DNA of 64,000 nt from Nitrosospira sp. Is2. GTDB lineage: Bacteria; Pseudomonadota; Gammaproteobacteria; Burkholderiales; Nitrosomonadaceae. The notes under the pieces are model-generated. The model saw only the letters and a program-made list of their open reading frames with translations. It was not told the origin of the DNA and ran no database searches. The stretch lies in NCBI RefSeq assembly GCF_033095785.1, contig NZ_CP137134.1:806001-870000 (forward strand). Direction: 5' to 3'. This document shows positions 36,532-45,982 of this stretch, one piece after another. Each line of letters opens with the position of its first letter. The stretch's first letter is position 1. The translations under genes and the position numbers were made by a program.

Positions 36532-36999
36532 ATGGCGATCCATAAAGTTATCTCGGGCGGACAAACCGGAACCGACCGGGCCGCGCTTGATTGGGCCATC
36601 GATAACGGTATTGAACATGGCGGCTGGTGCCCGGCTGGGCGGCGGGCGGAAGACGGAGAGATTCCGGAGCGATATGCCTTGCGACAAACCCCAAGGCGCA
36701 ATTATCACCAACGTACCAAATGGAACGTGCGCGATAGCGATGGCACGCTGATTATTACCCCGACGCCAGAGCTCACCGGCGGCTCGCTCTGGACGCAGAA
36801 ATGCGCCCGGGATTTAAGCCGGCCTTATCTGCACGTTTATCCATGTACTTCTTGGCGCGAATGGATCAGGACTTTTCTGCAAACAAATTCAATCCGGATA
36901 CTGAATGTGGCAGGGTCGCGCGGTTCAAGCGCAAAAAACATAGAAGCGTTTGTTCACGACGTGTTGGACGAGGTGTTCAGTAATGCTGAACGTGACTGA
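36532..36999 (+). CDS. Putative molybdenum carrier / YpsA-like SLOG protein
   Basis: I used the ATG at 36532 (155 residues). The protein starts AIHKVISGGQTGTDRAALDWA, the Rossmann-like nucleotide loop of the so-called molybdenum carrier family (PF12694), and has GGSLWTQKCA and NVAGSRGS further on. These proteins belong to the SLOG superfamily and may bind nucleotides; the metal role rests on one crystal structure. It stands alone and converges on putA. Confidence 0.8.
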   Translation: MAIHKVISGGQTGTDRAALDWAIDNGIEHGGWCPAGRRAEDGEIPERYALRQTPRRNYHQRTKWNVRDSDGTLIITPTPELTGGSLWTQKCARDLSRPYLHVYPCTSWREWIRTFLQTNSIRILNVAGSRGSSAKNIEAFVHDVLDEVFSNAERD

Positions 37000-37017
37000 C
37001 TGAGAAGCACCAAAACC

Positions 37018-40000
37018 CTAAGCGCCGAGCATCATCAGGGTCGCGTTGCCGCCCGCAGCGGTCGTGTTTACTGTTACCACACGCTCGACCGTCAACCGAT
37101 ACAGCGAGAAACGTCCATCGTCCGCTAGAATCAGCGGCACCAATTGCCCATCGCGCGCGGCGAGTTCGCTTCGCAGCCGGCACGCCTCGTCCGCCGGGCC
37201 GGAGTGCAACACGGCGGCCACGGCGGGGCTGGACGCCCGAGTCCAGTCTGGGTCGATCCGAATCTCTTCGCGTGCCGCGGCGGGCAGCTTATCCAATAGC
37301 GCGGTTGTTACCGATCCGTCTGCAAGCAGCACGCGATTGCCTGTAGCAAGCGCGGCGGCAATCTGCTGAAGCAGTGTGGCCTCGTCGTTTGCTACACAGG
37401 CAACCTCCCCGCGCGGCGCGAAGGTGAGCGTGTTGCTCTCGCCCGTCGGACCATGCAGGGAGATACGGTTCACCAGCGGCGTACGGTTGGCGTAATCGAT
37501 GCAAAGCTCCGCGAGCGCCGGGCGACCGGTCTGCTGCGCCCAGCCTGAAAGCGCCTGCAATGGGACAGGTGGCTCGTGCACGCGCCGGTTGCTGACGCCG
37601 ATGTGGGCAAGCGATATTGGCGCTTGCCGCAACATGCGGTGCAGGTAAATCGGTCCGCCAGCCTTCGGCCCGGTGCCGGATTTAGCCTCGCCGCCAAAGG
37701 GTTGCACGCCCACCACCGCGCCGATCATATTGCGGTTAACGTAGACATTTCCCACATGCGCGTGAGCCGCGACAAAATCAATCGTTTCGTCGATCCGGCT
37801 GTGTACGCCAAGCGTAAGTCCGTATCCGGCTGCGTTGATAAGCCTCATCAGATCGTCCAACGCCTCGCGGCGGAAGCGCATCACATGGAGGATAGGGCCG
37901 AACACCTCGCGTTCCAGTTCCCCGATGTCCGCGATCTCAATCAGAGTAGGCGGTAAAAACGTACCGCTGGCACAATTCCCCGGCAACGGCAATTGGAATA
38001 CCTCGTGGCCAGCCGCGCGCATCTTCGTGATATGAGCGAGCAGTGTCTTCCGCGCTTGCAAGTCAATCACTGGCCCAACGTCTGTCGCCAGACGAGCCGG
38101 GTCACCAAGCGTGAGTTCCTGCATACCGCCTTTCAGCATCGGCAGCAAACTACCGGCAATGTCTTCCTGCAGGCACAGCACGCGTAACGACGAGCAGCGC
38201 TGCCCGGCGCTGTCGAAAGCCGACACCAGCACGTCCTGCACGACCTGCTCCAGCCGTGCCGACGAATCGACCACCATGGCATTCTGACCGCCGGTCTCGG
38301 CGATCAGGGGAATTTCATCGCCATGCGAGCGCTTGGCGAGTGCGCGATGGATAAGCTGCGCAACCTCGGTGGAGCCTGTGAAGATCACCCCGCGCACGCG
38401 CGCGTCGCCGATGAGCTGCGCGCCAACCGTCTCGCCGCCCCCGGGCAGGAACTGCAATGCCGCGCGCGGGATGCCGGCCTCATGCAGTAACCTTACCGCC
38501 GCTGCCGCGATCAGCGGGGTTTGCTCGGCCGGCTTTGCAAGCACGGTGTTCCCGGCGGCAAGCGCGGCGCTCACCTCGCCTATAAAGATCGAGAGCGAAA
38601 AATTCCACGGGCTGATGCACGCCACCGGCCCAAGTGGCTTAGGCTGGTCGACATCCGCGAACTGCCTGCGCATCTGCTGCGCATAATAACGGCAGAAGTC
38701 CGCCGCCTCGCGCACCTCCGCAACTGCATTCGAAAGGGACTTACCCGCCTCGCGCACGGCCAGTCCAATCAGCACTGCGCGGTGCGCCTCAAGCAGGTCG
38801 GCGGCATGCTCAAGCAGCCCCGCGCGGAAATTCAACGGCGCTGATCCCCACTCAGGCGCGAACGCCTGCGCAGCCGCAAGGGCCGCCCCCACTTCGGCTT
38901 CGGTCGCCTCGATCACCACTCCTACCTGGTCGGTGTGGTCTGCAGGATTGATAACAGGCAGTTGCTTGCCTTCCGAGCGGCTGCAATTGCTATCAGCCAG
39001 AATTGGCGCGGCGCGCCACTCGTTTGCTTCCGCCACTGCCAATTCCGAGGCCAGCACGGAAAGCGCGTGCTCGTCGCTCAAGTCAATACCGGCCGAGTTC
39101 GTGCGCTCGGCCCCGTACAGGTCGCGCGGCAACGGAATGGCCGGGTGGGGACTCATACCCTCCTGCTCGATCCACGCGATCGGGTCAGCCACCAATTCAT
39201 CCACGCTCACATTCTCGTCCACCAACCGGCTTACGAATGACGAGTTTGCGCCGTTCTCGAGCAGGCGCCGCACCAAGTAGGCAAGCAGTGTCTTGTGGCT
39301 GCCGACGGGCGCATAGACACGGCACGGCTTGGCGAGTTGATCGACGCCAATCACCTCGTCGTACAGCGTCTCGCCCATGCCGTGCAGGCATTGAAATTCG
39401 TAGTCATCGTTTCCCGCGTCCCGCGCCATCTGATACACCGCCGATAGCGTATGCGCATTGTGCGTTGCGAATTGCGGGTACACCGCATCCGGCGCACCTA
39501 GCAGCCTTTGAGCACAAACCAGATAGGCAGCGTCGGTGTGCACCTTGCGTGTATAGACCGGGTAGCCGTCAAGCCCGTCGACCTGTGCGCGCTTTATTTC
39601 CGCATCCCAGTATGCGCCCTTGACCAGCCGGACCATGATCCGGTGACCGCTGCGGCGCGCGAGGTCAATTATCCAGTCTATTACGAAGTGGCAACGCTTC
39701 TGATACGCCTGGACAACAAAGCCAATGCCATCCCATCCGGCCAGATCCAGATCAAGCGCAAGCGCTTCCAGCAAATCCAGCGAGAGGTCCAGGCGGTCGG
39801 CTTCCTCGGCGTCGATGTTCAGCCCGATGCCGTAGCGCTTCGCCAGCAGCAGCAGCGACTTCAGCCGCGGCAAAAGCTCGGCCATCACACGCTGACGCTG
39901 GGCGCGTACATAGCGAGGATGCAACGCGGAAAGCTTGACCGAGATCCCGGGTCCCGTATAGATGCCCCGCCCCCCGCTGACCTCGCCAATCGCGTGAATC

Positions 40001-40686
40001 GCATCTTCGTAGGATGCGTAATAACGGGAGGCATCCGCTGCGGTCAGGGCGGCCTCACCGAGCATGTCATATGAATATCGAAAACCACGCGCCTCCGGCT
40101 CGCGGCTGCGCTCGAGCGCTTCAGCGATTGTCTCGCCGGCCACAAACTGCTGACCCAGCATTCGCATTGCAAGGTCGACGCCCTTGCGGATCAGAGGTTC
40201 CCCGCCTTTTTCGATCAGACGTGTCAGCGCGGCTGTCAATCCACCCTCACCATGCGTCGACACCAGCCTGCCGGTAATCAACAGACCCCAGGACGCGGCA
40301 TTCACAAACAGCGAGGGGCTGTGCCCGAGGTGCGCACGCCAGTTGCCCTTGCTGATCTTGTCGCGGATCAGATCGTCCGCGGTTTGCCAATCCGGAATGC
40401 GAAGCAGCGCCTCCGCAAGGCACATGAGCGCAATACCCTCCTGGCTGGACAGTGAAAATTCGTGCAACAACGCGTCCACCCCGAAAGATCGTGCGCGCTT
40501 TCCGCGCACGGCGGCAATCAGCTTGCGCGCCTGCTCCTGCGCATGGCAGCGGCTCTGCCACGGCCATTTCATCCAGGTCATCAACTCGCCCACGCTTTGC
40601 GCCTCATCGCGCCGGTAGGCATTGGTGATCGCAGCGCGTAATGGCGGCTGCGGAGCAAGGGGCTCGGATTGGAGCGTAACCATCAT
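37018..40686 (-). CDS. putA: Bifunctional proline dehydrogenase / P5C dehydrogenase PutA
   Basis: The 1222-residue protein has a proline dehydrogenase barrel at about 180-480 (GYPVYTRKVHTDAAYLVCAQ, RLVKGAYWDAEIK), an aldehyde dehydrogenase at about 570-1030 (ISPWNFSLSIFIGEVSAAL, Glu in AETGGQNAMVV, Cys in SAGQRCSSLRV) and a C-terminal tail that resembles the degenerate aldehyde-dehydrogenase-like domain. The ribbon-helix-helix repressor domain of enteric PutA is missing. It converts proline to glutamate with quinone and NAD as acceptors. Confidence 0.96.
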   Translation of the reverse strand: MMVTLQSEPLAPQPPLRAAITNAYRRDEAQSVGELMTWMKWPWQSRCHAQEQARKLIAAVRGKRARSFGVDALLHEFSLSSQEGIALMCLAEALLRIPDWQTADDLIRDKISKGNWRAHLGHSPSLFVNAASWGLLITGRLVSTHGEGGLTAALTRLIEKGGEPLIRKGVDLAMRMLGQQFVAGETIAEALERSREPEARGFRYSYDMLGEAALTAADASRYYASYEDAIHAIGEVSGGRGIYTGPGISVKLSALHPRYVRAQRQRVMAELLPRLKSLLLLAKRYGIGLNIDAEEADRLDLSLDLLEALALDLDLAGWDGIGFVVQAYQKRCHFVIDWIIDLARRSGHRIMVRLVKGAYWDAEIKRAQVDGLDGYPVYTRKVHTDAAYLVCAQRLLGAPDAVYPQFATHNAHTLSAVYQMARDAGNDDYEFQCLHGMGETLYDEVIGVDQLAKPCRVYAPVGSHKTLLAYLVRRLLENGANSSFVSRLVDENVSVDELVADPIAWIEQEGMSPHPAIPLPRDLYGAERTNSAGIDLSDEHALSVLASELAVAEANEWRAAPILADSNCSRSEGKQLPVINPADHTDQVGVVIEATEAEVGAALAAAQAFAPEWGSAPLNFRAGLLEHAADLLEAHRAVLIGLAVREAGKSLSNAVAEVREAADFCRYYAQQMRRQFADVDQPKPLGPVACISPWNFSLSIFIGEVSAALAAGNTVLAKPAEQTPLIAAAAVRLLHEAGIPRAALQFLPGGGETVGAQLIGDARVRGVIFTGSTEVAQLIHRALAKRSHGDEIPLIAETGGQNAMVVDSSARLEQVVQDVLVSAFDSAGQRCSSLRVLCLQEDIAGSLLPMLKGGMQELTLGDPARLATDVGPVIDLQARKTLLAHITKMRAAGHEVFQLPLPGNCASGTFLPPTLIEIADIGELEREVFGPILHVMRFRREALDDLMRLINAAGYGLTLGVHSRIDETIDFVAAHAHVGNVYVNRNMIGAVVGVQPFGGEAKSGTGPKAGGPIYLHRMLRQAPISLAHIGVSNRRVHEPPVPLQALSGWAQQTGRPALAELCIDYANRTPLVNRISLHGPTGESNTLTFAPRGEVACVANDEATLLQQIAAALATGNRVLLADGSVTTALLDKLPAAAREEIRIDPDWTRASSPAVAAVLHSGPADEACRLRSELAARDGQLVPLILADDGRFSLYRLTVERVVTVNTTAAGGNATLMMLGA

Positions 40687-40830
40687 TGTAGGAAATCAGG
40701 AACGGGTGGCTGCTCTGGCAGCAGGTGTTATCAGCGAAGTTTGAAAGCCTAGCTCGCCGGTTAGTTCAGCTAATGGCCCTTTTTTCACACCCCCGATAAA
40801 TCGCCGTGTCGAGTCCCTCGAGGAGCATCC

Positions 40831-40849
40831 TGCGGACTCCTTGTCCGCA
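40831..40849. other. Perfect 7-bp stem-loop between putA and the 40943 gene
   Basis: TGCGGAC-TCCTT-GTCCGCA forms a 7-bp stem with a five-base loop. No T tract follows on either strand, so it is not an obvious terminator. It may act in the leader of either divergent gene. Confidence 0.5.
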
Positions 40850-40942
40850 TGATGTCGCGGAACTGTAATAGGCAGGTAACAGGCCGGTTCTAGAATCCAT
40901 GGACCCAGGGAAAATTGTGACCAACCAATATGGAGGTGGAAA

Positions 40943-41263
40943 ATGACTTACGAGAATGATGCGTGGGACCTGTCAGCGGAAGAAAAGGAATTAAGAGACC
41001 AGATAAGGGCAACAGGAGATGAAGCCTGGAACGAGGAAGATGACCTGGCATTTTGGAAAATAATCAATGCGGTCGAGAACCATGACGGCGACATTGATCT
41101 GCTGTACTCCGGCACCGGCATGTATTTGCTTGGCATGACCTTTGGGTGGACAGCGCTTCGTGTCGTCCACACCAGAAAAGCCGTGCTCAACTACAAAAAA
41201 ATTCTCGGTATTACCACGCACTCCCTCGCGCTCCCTCATAGCGGCTATGAGGCCGCCGCCTAA
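40943..41263 (+). CDS. Hypothetical acidic protein
   Basis: The 106-residue protein has a strong GGAGGTGG eight bases before ATG. The first 60 residues are acidic (DLSAEEKELRDQI, NEEDDLAFWKI); the middle has a short hydrophobic segment (MYLLGMTFGWTALRVV). The last 20 residues look unlike the rest. I do not recognise it; good translation signals make it likely real. Confidence 0.55.
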   Translation: MTYENDAWDLSAEEKELRDQIRATGDEAWNEEDDLAFWKIINAVENHDGDIDLLYSGTGMYLLGMTFGWTALRVVHTRKAVLNYKKILGITTHSLALPHSGYEAAA

Positions 41264-41616
41264 ACCTTCGCGAAACCCCTCCCCAATTGCAAAATACGGG
41301 CAAAAGCTTCCGTCGCGCAAAACACGGGCCGCATAAGCGGCCCCGTCACCGATCCTCCCGCCCAACCCCAAAACCCACCTTCGCTCTGGCTCCAAATGCG
41401 GGAATAACACGTCCGCCAGCCATGAAAGACCGAAAAAAACCCTCTTTGCAGGCCTTTTCCAGGTGGACTGTACCTCAACCTCTGGTACAATTGTACTGCT
41501 GTGCTTAATTAGAGCTTGTGCACAGCTTCTCTGTAATTCCCCTCGCAGTACGAGCGCTTGTTCTACAACGCTCATCCTTTTAACTTCGCACGTCGAAATA
41601 AACTGGAGCTTTACTT
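41264..41616. other. 350-base regulatory-looking intergenic region
   Basis: No supported gene. It contains a GC-rich hairpin at 41324-41346 (ACGGGCCGC, ATAA loop, GCGGCCCCGT with one bulge) and the perfect palindrome GTACAATTGTAC at 41485-41496. These lie upstream of the CAP-RTX gene and could be a terminator-like structure and an operator. Confidence 0.5.
41485..41496. promoter_or_regulatory. Perfect 12-base palindrome, possible operator
   Basis: GTACAATTGTAC is its own reverse complement and lies about 120 bases before the CAP-RTX start. It could bind a dimeric regulator. No regulator gene is adjacent. Confidence 0.35.
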
Positions 41617-42957
41617 ATGTCTCAAGTCAACGCCTATGAGCAGTATATGCTTGAACTCATCAACGCTGATCGCGCTAAAGTTGGCGCGCAGCCTCTTGCT
41701 TCCGACAGTGACCTGAATGAGTCGGCTGAAAACCATAGTGCCTGGATGATCTCGACAGACACGTTCTCCCACACTGGCGCAGGCGGATCCGATCCCGGCG
41801 CCCGCATCAAGGCCGCTGGGTACTCCCCTAGCGGCTGGGCTGAAAATATCGCCTGGATGAGCACCCGTTCGCCCGCGGGCCTGCAAAATGAAGTGGAGCA
41901 ATTACACACTAACCTGATGAATTCGCCCGGACATCGTGCCAACCTGTTGAATGATAGCTACCGCGAAATAGGGGTAGGGTTCGAGGTTGGACAATACCGT
42001 ACCTACGAGGCCGCGTTCGTTACGCAAAACTTCGGCCGTAGCGGATCGAATTCTTTTGTGACAGGCGTTGCCATTGGCGATGCGGATGGTGACAAGCGGT
42101 ACGACATCGGTGAAGGGCTGGGAAATATCACGGTCAGCGCAAAAAATATGGCGACCAACGCCGTCACGACGACCACCACGAATGGCGCGGGGGGCTATGA
42201 ACTGTCCCTCGCGGCCGGAAGCTACACGGTCAATTTTTCTGGCAGTGGAGTTGCCACCACCAAACAGGTCAGTCTTGGCAGCAAGAATATCAAGCTGGAT
42301 CTCGTCAATTCCGGGAGCGGCAGCGGCACACCAACCACGCCCGACGAGCCAACGACCCCAACAACTCCTACAACTCCTACAACCCCAACAACGCCAACGA
42401 TACCCGGGTCCAGCACAATCTCCGGTACGGCAGGACGCGACACTCTGGATGGGACCTCCGCTAACGACGTGATCGTGGGCCTCGAGGGCAGCGACAGGCT
42501 CTACGGTAAAGCCGGAGACGACAAACTCGACGGCGGTAGCGGGCGTGACAGGCTGTATGGCGATTCCGGCAACGACAGCATCAATGGTGGCAGCGGCAAC
42601 GATGCACTGTGGGGTAACGCGGGGACAGACACCTTGACCGGTGGAACGGGTCAAGATGCGTTCGTGTTCAATGCCTCCTTCGTCGGAGCAGTAGACACGA
42701 TTACGGACTATTCAACGAGTGAGGACATGATCTACCTAGAGAATGGCATCTTTACCAGTCTGCGCGGCGGTGACCTGAGTGCATCAGCCTTTCATATTGG
42801 TACTGCAGCGCATGACGCCACGGATCGGATAATATACGACGCGGATACCGGCGGACTGTATTACGATGCCGACGGCACAGGTGGCGCGGCCGCCCAGCAG
42901 TTCGCCCAACTGACGGCTGAAATTAATCTTAGCGACGCGGATTTCTACGTTATCTGA
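41617..42957 (+). CDS. CAP-domain protein with RTX repeats, probably type I secreted
   Basis: The 446-residue protein has GGAG upstream. Residues about 5-140 form a CAP/SCP domain (YMLELINADRAKVGAQPL, NHSAWM, FSHTGAGG, WAENIAW, GHRANLL). A small carboxypeptidase-regulatory-like beta domain with a dockerin-like GDADGDKRYDIGEG start follows (145-230). Next is a Thr-Thr-Pro linker near 238-265, then about six GGxGxDxL calcium nonapeptides (270-350) and a C-terminal region ending DADFYVI. There is no signal peptide, which fits C-terminal type I export. No transporter genes are nearby. Confidence 0.9.
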   Translation: MSQVNAYEQYMLELINADRAKVGAQPLASDSDLNESAENHSAWMISTDTFSHTGAGGSDPGARIKAAGYSPSGWAENIAWMSTRSPAGLQNEVEQLHTNLMNSPGHRANLLNDSYREIGVGFEVGQYRTYEAAFVTQNFGRSGSNSFVTGVAIGDADGDKRYDIGEGLGNITVSAKNMATNAVTTTTTNGAGGYELSLAAGSYTVNFSGSGVATTKQVSLGSKNIKLDLVNSGSGSGTPTTPDEPTTPTTPTTPTTPTTPTIPGSSTISGTAGRDTLDGTSANDVIVGLEGSDRLYGKAGDDKLDGGSGRDRLYGDSGNDSINGGSGNDALWGNAGTDTLTGGTGQDAFVFNASFVGAVDTITDYSTSEDMIYLENGIFTSLRGGDLSASAFHIGTAAHDATDRIIYDADTGGLYYDADGTGGAAAQQFAQLTAEINLSDADFYVI

Positions 42958-43084
42958 TCAAAGTGGAACTGGAGGTTTGAGTAATCCACCAAACGGTTCC
43001 CTACGACAGTAACGCCGCCAGTCTGCCCGGGAAAACGCCGGGGCGAGATGAAGTTTGCGATCTTCGCTCCGGCCATTCCAAATT

Positions 43085-43110
43085 AAAAACCACCCTCGGG
43101 TGGTTTTTTT
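43085..43110 (+). terminator. Intrinsic terminator after the CAP-RTX gene
   Basis: AACCACCC and GGGTGGTT form a stem with a very short TC loop (or six pairs with a CTCG loop), followed by seven T. Five A before the stem make it potentially bidirectional. It lies 130 bases after the CAP-RTX stop. Confidence 0.8.
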
Positions 43111-43528
43111 GTGCACAAGGGAAAACATTACGGCGCGACGCCCACAGATAGCATCCGGCCACTGGAGCTCGCCCCGGCCACATCGAGAATAGGGTGGCAA
43201 GTCGACACAACCTCCGCTGAAATTGGGCATACGGTAGAGCAGCGGAAGTAGGCGAGATGGGAACGAACGCTGGCTAGTCCGGTTCCATCTCATCTTTGCG
43301 TACCCACACCCCCTCTCGCACCGCAGCAGCTCGCTGCCACTCCGCACGTATTGACCAATCCGAAAGGCGACGTTATTGAAATAACAGGTTCCCACCTCTA
43401 GCTCGAGTTCAGGCGCAGCCTCGTACTCGTCAAGGAAAGGTGAGTTAGAGGAAGAGGAAGAAGACGACGAAGATGAGGAAGACGAAGAGGTATGGGCGGG
43501 TGTGTGACAGCCCCTTCCTGCCGCTGAG

Positions 43529-43564
43529 ATGCAACGGCAGCTCGCTACCGTTGCATTTTGTTTT
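43529..43564 (+). terminator. Hairpin with T-rich tail, possible terminator
   Basis: ATGCAACGG at 43529-43537 pairs perfectly with CCGTTGCAT at 43548-43556, followed by TTTGTTTT. It lies just after the end of the minus-strand PEP-CTERM gene, but the T tail is on the plus strand, so it would stop transcription from the left. Confidence 0.5.
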
Positions 43565-43576
43565 CCTCTAATTTTA

Positions 43577-44974
43577 TTACTTCGCGGATATCTTTCTGCG
43601 AGGCGCTACCGCTCCCAGCAGACCCAAACCCGCCACCAACATGGCGTAGGTTTCCGGCTCAGGCACGGCGGAGATCATGACGGTGCTGTCCGCCAGGCTA
43701 TCCGGGTGCTGGACATTCACATACGCGACATTGGAATTGAATTTGTCGAAATAAAGACCCGTGGGTTCGGCCCCAATCGTGGACATGGAGGCCCAACGTC
43801 CCAAGGAGTCGGCCACGCCATCGTTCCCGGTATCGCGGGCAAACCAGATGTCAGCGACTCCACCGGGCTGGTCCTCGACAATATAGATATTGCCAGCGCC
43901 ATCTATTGCCAAGTTATCCGGGCTGGTCAGCGTCGTGCCGACTGCCACGCCCGTAGCCTCATCGGTCGTGCCGCGACTCGCGAACAGGTTCACCTGGTTG
44001 GAAGCCAAATTGATGGAGTAGATCTCATTCGTCGTGGTGGTCGCGACAAATATCATTTGATCCCCATTGGCCAGGGTTTTGATCTCCATATCCTCGGGCC
44101 GCTGGTAGTCGGTTCCCTTCACCGCGTCGGCTGTTAACCGCCCATCAATGCTGCCGTCGGCGTTGATGACGGATACCCCGGCAAGGGCTCCGCCAGAGGT
44201 ATTGGTTATCGGCGCCCAAGTGACTGCACCTACAGCGTTGGCATTACCACCGCCATTGACCAGCATGGCGAACGTCTGTCCGGCCGCAAAGTAGTCGTTA
44301 CCGCTGGTGGCATTCGGATTAGCAGAGACGTATTTGTAGATACTGCCGCCATTCAGCTCATCGATGAAGTAGAGGCTGTTGTTCTTGTCGAAAACCAGGC
44401 CTTCATGCGATACATGCGGCAGGATGGATCGGCTTACAAAATTCGCGTCGCTCGTGCCGGTCGCGGTCACGGGGTTGGTCACTTCAAACAGACGACCCTT
44501 TGTGCTACCGCCCCCCCAGGATTCTTCGGCGGTCAAGAGCCCGCCCCAAGGCGCCCAGCGGGAGGCGTCACCTGAAACAAAGCCCTGCGTGCCCGGCGCA
44601 ACGATGGTCTTCGTTAGCCCTGTCATTAAATCGATACGATGCACCCCGGCCATCGAGGTTTCAAATGGGCTAAAGAGGTAACGGCCGGCGTTAGGGCCAG
44701 TTTCATTCGCGGTGATCATATCCCAGCTACCCGTGTTGGCTTCGCCGAGGCCAAGCTGGGTGGTGCGATCGGCGATACGGACCTGCGAGAAATTAGGCGC
44801 GGATAACTGGAACGGGGCCGACTCTGGCAATGAGCCCGGCGGCACACTGCTCGCTAACGGAGTGAAATTGTCGAAAGAAGTCGGCGCGGCCGTGCCTTCC
44901 GTGGCTTGCATCATCCCGGCCATAACCACAAGTGCTCCTGGAACAAGAATGCTCGTTTTTTTACGTTTAAACAT
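43577..44974 (-). CDS. PEP-CTERM-anchored PhoX-like (DUF839) beta-propeller protein
   Basis: The 465-residue protein has GGGGAG before its ATG, a signal peptide (about 10-29), a DUF839/PhoX-like beta-propeller body (GGLLTAEESWGG, SHEGLVFDKNNSLYFIDEL, YQRPEDMEIKT, TSPDNLAIDGAGNIYIVED), and the C-terminal sorting signal VPEPETYAMLVAGLG with a basic end. The signal means it is exported and processed by an exosortase system. Phosphatase activity is possible but unproven. Confidence 0.9.
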   Translation of the reverse strand: MFKRKKTSILVPGALVVMAGMMQATEGTAAPTSFDNFTPLASSVPPGSLPESAPFQLSAPNFSQVRIADRTTQLGLGEANTGSWDMITANETGPNAGRYLFSPFETSMAGVHRIDLMTGLTKTIVAPGTQGFVSGDASRWAPWGGLLTAEESWGGGSTKGRLFEVTNPVTATGTSDANFVSRSILPHVSHEGLVFDKNNSLYFIDELNGGSIYKYVSANPNATSGNDYFAAGQTFAMLVNGGGNANAVGAVTWAPITNTSGGALAGVSVINADGSIDGRLTADAVKGTDYQRPEDMEIKTLANGDQMIFVATTTTNEIYSINLASNQVNLFASRGTTDEATGVAVGTTLTSPDNLAIDGAGNIYIVEDQPGGVADIWFARDTGNDGVADSLGRWASMSTIGAEPTGLYFDKFNSNVAYVNVQHPDSLADSTVMISAVPEPETYAMLVAGLGLLGAVAPRRKISAK

Positions 44975-45361
44975 GGTAACTCCCCAATTGAGTTAAGAAA
45001 TAGCTTTGGTCACGTACCCCAACCGCTGTGCGGCTGTTTGCGGCTTTTCCGGCTTGTTGTGGCTATCTGAGCATATTTTGAAGAAAACGCGCCATGCCGA
45101 TTTCCTGCACCACCGTGAGCCGGGTTGCTTAGACTTGCGGGTACGGGGAAAAATATAACTCGTGGATATGACGACAGAGGCTTCGCGGATCAACGCTGCC
45201 ATAGGCCATTTGGTACAGGTAGCGGTCCAGCTGTCAGCCTATGCTGTGAATCAAGGCGCGACGAGGTATGAGAGGCCGGCTTTATCGGGCTTTCCCCTGA
45301 TGCTCGCCCGACGCGACCAGCAACTTGCCGTAGGCACTCTCCTCGTCTAGACTGAAATGTC
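44975..45361. other. 387-base intergenic region, no gene seen
   Basis: It separates divergent genes and should hold promoters for both. A 62-codon plus frame (45162-45350, GTG start) has no ribosome binding site and no family-like sequence. An A-rich stretch GGAAAAATATAA is at about 45148-45160. Confidence 0.4.
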
Positions 45362-45982
45362 ATGGCTAAAGATGGAATCATGGATCTCATCAGACTACCC
45401 CAGACCGAACCCAGCCCGGGCCAGCCTTTGGAACGGCTGCTCGCCCAGCGCCGTTGTGAGCGAAAATATGCGCGTCGCTCAGTAACCCTGGCCAACGCGA
45501 CTAGTCTGCTATGGGCGGCGCAGGGCGTTAGCAACGCGGATGATTTGCGCACTGCCCCGTCGGCCGGAGCACTCCATCCCATGGAAATTTACCTGGCGGC
45601 GGGCGACGTGAACGAACTTCTACCCGGCATCTACCGCTATCTGCCCATTGACGGCGCAATAAGAAGCGTGGCGGAGGGCGACCGCAGGGCCGCGCTGGCT
45701 GCTGGGGCCCTGGGCCAGGCCTGGCTGGGAGATGCAGCCCTGATCCTCATCATCGCCGCCAACTACGAGCACAGCACCTGGAAACATGGCCGTCGCGGCA
45801 TCAGGTATGTGCACATGGAGGCGGGGCATGTGGCCCAAAACGTCCTGCTCATGGCGGCCACCCTGGATCTCCGCGCGGCTGTGGTAGGAGCCTTCGACGA
45901 CAAGCGCGTGGCCTCGGTTACAGAACTTGCCGGGGATCAAACACCCCTTTATCTCTTGCCGGTGGGTTATCCGCGTAACTGA
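45362..45982 (+). CDS. SagB/ThcOx-type nitroreductase
   Basis: The 206-residue flavin-fold protein has RRCERKYARRSVTLANATSL, the SAGALHPMEIYL motif that marks SagB-type dehydrogenases, and YVHMEAGHVAQNVLLMAATL. Related enzymes oxidise azolines in thiazole/oxazole-modified peptides, but stand-alone members with other roles are common. No precursor peptide or cyclodehydratase gene is visible nearby. It precedes the toroid gene on the same strand. Confidence 0.85.
   Translation: MAKDGIMDLIRLPQTEPSPGQPLERLLAQRRCERKYARRSVTLANATSLLWAAQGVSNADDLRTAPSAGALHPMEIYLAAGDVNELLPGIYRYLPIDGAIRSVAEGDRRAALAAGALGQAWLGDAALILIIAANYEHSTWKHGRRGIRYVHMEAGHVAQNVLLMAATLDLRAAVVGAFDDKRVASVTELAGDQTPLYLLPVGYPRN

Larger units (their letters stand above)
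42958..43576. other. 620-base intergenic region with two terminators
   Basis: No convincing gene; a minus frame at 42958-43395 has Arg/Trp-rich translation and no ribosome binding site. Besides the two hairpins annotated separately there is a purine tract of GA/GAA units at 43447-43490 that would encode a run of Glu and Asp but has no start codon. Confidence 0.5.

Noticed and set aside
40831..40849. Stem-loop as putA terminator
   Set aside because: It lies upstream, not downstream, of putA and has no T tract.
40991..41575. 194-codon minus frame overlapping the 40943 gene
   Set aside because: The plus-strand gene has a strong ribosome binding site; the minus frame has none and no recognisable domain.
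42329..42412. Array-like repeats resembling a short CRISPR
   Set aside because: They are in-frame Thr-Thr-Pro codons within a coding region, with no spacers of constant length.
41902..42654. 250-codon minus frame opposite the CAP-RTX gene
   Set aside because: Its repeats are the reverse of the Thr-Thr-Pro and RTX coding repeats; a shadow.
42958..43395. 145-codon minus frame in the gap after the CAP-RTX gene
   Set aside because: It runs through a clear terminator hairpin and has Arg/Trp-rich noise-like translation.
45162..45350. 62-codon plus frame before the SagB-type gene
   Set aside because: GTG start, no ribosome binding site and no core/leader pattern of a peptide precursor.
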